From positions 1 through 7,708 of the forward strand of contig DKAR01000072.1 in the NCBI GenBank assembly GCA_002450895.1: a DNA stretch of 7,708 nt, read 5' to 3'. The stretch is from Proteobacteria bacterium UBA6921 (GTDB lineage: Bacteria > Pseudomonadota > Gammaproteobacteria > SG8-11). A program made the position numbers and the translations under genes. This document shows, in pieces, positions 6,599 through 7,708 of this stretch; the first letter of the stretch is position 1; every line of letters begins with the position of its first letter. The notes beneath the pieces were generated by a model that was given only the letters and a program-made list of their open reading frames with translations, had not been told where the DNA came from and ran no database searches.

Positions 6599-6629
6599 GG
6601 TGTTTTCAAAAAAACGGTCGCCAGAAATG

Positions 6630-6661
6630 AAAAAACCGTCCGCTCCTTTCGGAACGGACGG
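6630..6661 (-). terminator. Strong intrinsic terminator after ftsH
   Basis: On the minus strand CCGTCCG (6661-6655) pairs with CGGACGG (6642-6636). The inner stem TTCC/GGAG (one T.G wobble) is capped by a GAAA tetraloop, giving about 11 pairs. Six T residues (6635-6630) follow directly. It starts 13 bases past the ftsH stop codon and its T-run ends 31 bases before the folP ATG. Confidence 0.9.
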
Positions 6662-6674
6662 TCGTTGAGTCGTC

Positions 6675-7708
6675 TTAGTGCTGGCCTGCAGGACCGCCGA
6701 TCTTGCCTTCTTCACCCGGCCATTTGCTTTCACGGGTGCCGGACGGCTTTGCGCTGTCCTGATCATCGTCGCTCCAACCCTGCGGAGCGCGCGGCGTCTT
6801 GCCAGCCATGATGTCGTCGATCTGATCGCTGTCGATCGTTTCGTACTTCATCAGCGCATCCGCCATCATGTGAAGCTTATCCGTGTTTTCGACAAGAATG
6901 GTTTTCGCGCGATTGTAGTTTCGGTCGATGATGCTGCGGACTTCTTCGTCGATGCGCTGCGTCGTTTCATCCGACACATTCTTGTGCTTGGTCACGGAGT
7001 GGCCGAGGAAGACCTCACCGTCTTCTTCGCTGTAAGTCAACGGACCCAGCTTTTCAGACAGGCCCCACTTGGTGACCATGTTGCGCGCGAGTTCGGTTGT
7101 GCGCTGAATATCATTCGAGGCGCCCGTCGTAACGTTGTCAAATCCAAAGATGAGCTCTTCCGCGATTCGACCACCGAACAGGCTGGAGATCTGGCTTTCC
7201 AGACGCTCCTTGCTGTAGCTATAGCGATCTTCTTCCGGCAGGAACATCGTGACACCGAGCGCACGTCCGCGCGGGATGATCGTCACTTTATAGACCGGAT
7301 CATGCGAAGGAACGGTACGGCCCACAATGGCGTGTCCCGCCTCGTGATAAGCCGTCAGGCGCTTTTCTTTCTCGCTCATCACCATCGAGCGACGCTCCGC
7401 GCCCATCATGATCTTGTCTTTCGCGCGCTCGAAATCATCCATGTCGACGAGGCGTTTGTTGCCACGGGCGGCAAACAACGCGGCTTCGTTCACGAGATTT
7501 GCGAGATCGGCACCGGAGAAACCCGGCGTACCGCGCGCGATGATGCCCGGCCGCACGTTGTCGGCGAGTGGGACCTTGCGCATGTGCACTTTCAGAATAT
7601 GTTCGCGACCGCGCAGATCCGGCAACGGCACCACGACCTGTCGATCGAACCGACCCGGACGCAACAACGCCGGATCGAGCACGTCCGGACGGTTGGTCGC
7701 GGCGATGA
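6675..7708 (-). CDS. ftsH: ATP-dependent zinc metalloprotease FtsH, C-terminal part
   Basis: About 343 codons of the membrane-anchored AAA+ protease that degrades membrane and regulatory proteins such as LpxC and sigma-32 in E. coli. The N-terminal membrane segments and Walker motifs lie beyond the window edge. The fragment opens inside the AAA second region of homology: ATNRPDVLDPALLRPGRFDR, with the arginine-finger residues. The AAA lid follows (GTPGFSGADLANLVNEAALF), then the protease domain. The zinc motif HEAGH is encoded at 7332-7346, and the third ligand Asp lies in TTGASNDIQRTTELAR. The last 40 or so residues are hydrophilic (DDDQDSAKPSG and on) as usual for the tail. The apparent GTG start at 7682 is an internal Val, not a start. 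The reading frame is intact to the stop at 6675. Confidence 0.97.
   Translation of the reverse strand, partial: IAATNRPDVLDPALLRPGRFDRQVVVPLPDLRGREHILKVHMRKVPLADNVRPGIIARGTPGFSGADLANLVNEAALFAARGNKRLVDMDDFERAKDKIMMGAERRSMVMSEKEKRLTAYHEAGHAIVGRTVPSHDPVYKVTIIPRGRALGVTMFLPEEDRYSYSKERLESQISSLFGGRIAEELIFGFDNVTTGASNDIQRTTELARNMVTKWGLSEKLGPLTYSEEDGEVFLGHSVTKHKNVSDETTQRIDEEVRSIIDRNYNRAKTILVENTDKLHMMADALMKYETIDSDQIDDIMAGKTPRAPQGWSDDDQDSAKPSGTRESKWPGEEGKIGGPAGQH

Noticed and set aside
6599..6766. 56-residue N-terminal extension of FolP
   Set aside because: It overlaps the ftsH 3' end and crosses the intrinsic terminator; FolP family length is met from 6598.
1..7708. CRISPR arrays, insertion sequences, tRNA or rRNA genes
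   Set aside because: No direct repeat series, transposase, terminal repeats or tRNA/rRNA signature was seen on either strand.

Overview
The window reads as chromosomal DNA of a proteobacterium, most likely a gammaproteobacterium (the exact group cannot be fixed from sequence alone). The evidence is the ftsH-folP-glmM order known from Escherichia coli, the ahcY-metF pair common in proteobacteria, and above all a near-perfect proteobacterial dif site at 2837-2864. The dif site marks the replication terminus, where XerCD resolves chromosome dimers. All genes except one point toward it, and G/C strand bias in the flanking non-coding DNA reverses across it.

Left of dif (1-2784): the 3' end of ahcY (S-adenosylhomocysteine hydrolase) is followed, after a 95-bp gap holding two hairpins, by metF (methylenetetrahydrofolate reductase). 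Both serve the activated-methyl (methionine) cycle. Next is a divergent pair of genes encoding proteins built only from cyclic-nucleotide-binding domains (cNBDs). A single-domain protein lies on the minus strand (1329-1682) and a tandem two-domain protein on the plus strand (1867-2784). Neither has a DNA-binding domain.

The 217 bp between 2785 and 3001 hold dif between two converging genes. Right of dif, all genes are on the minus strand. First is a secreted SMP-30/gluconolactonase-like beta-propeller protein (3002-4030), with a perfect FNR/ANR-type palindrome 47-60 bp upstream of its start codon. A gap of 296 bp with stem-loops but no convincing gene follows. Then come glmM (phosphoglucosamine mutase, cell-wall precursor synthesis), folP (dihydropteroate synthase, folate synthesis) and the 3' two-thirds or so of the protease and SRH part of ftsH. 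A strong intrinsic terminator lies between ftsH and folP.

The coding content is mostly conserved housekeeping. The parts worth a second look are the dif/terminus junction, the HTH-less cNBD pair, the FNR-type box, and the terminator placed immediately in front of folP-glmM.
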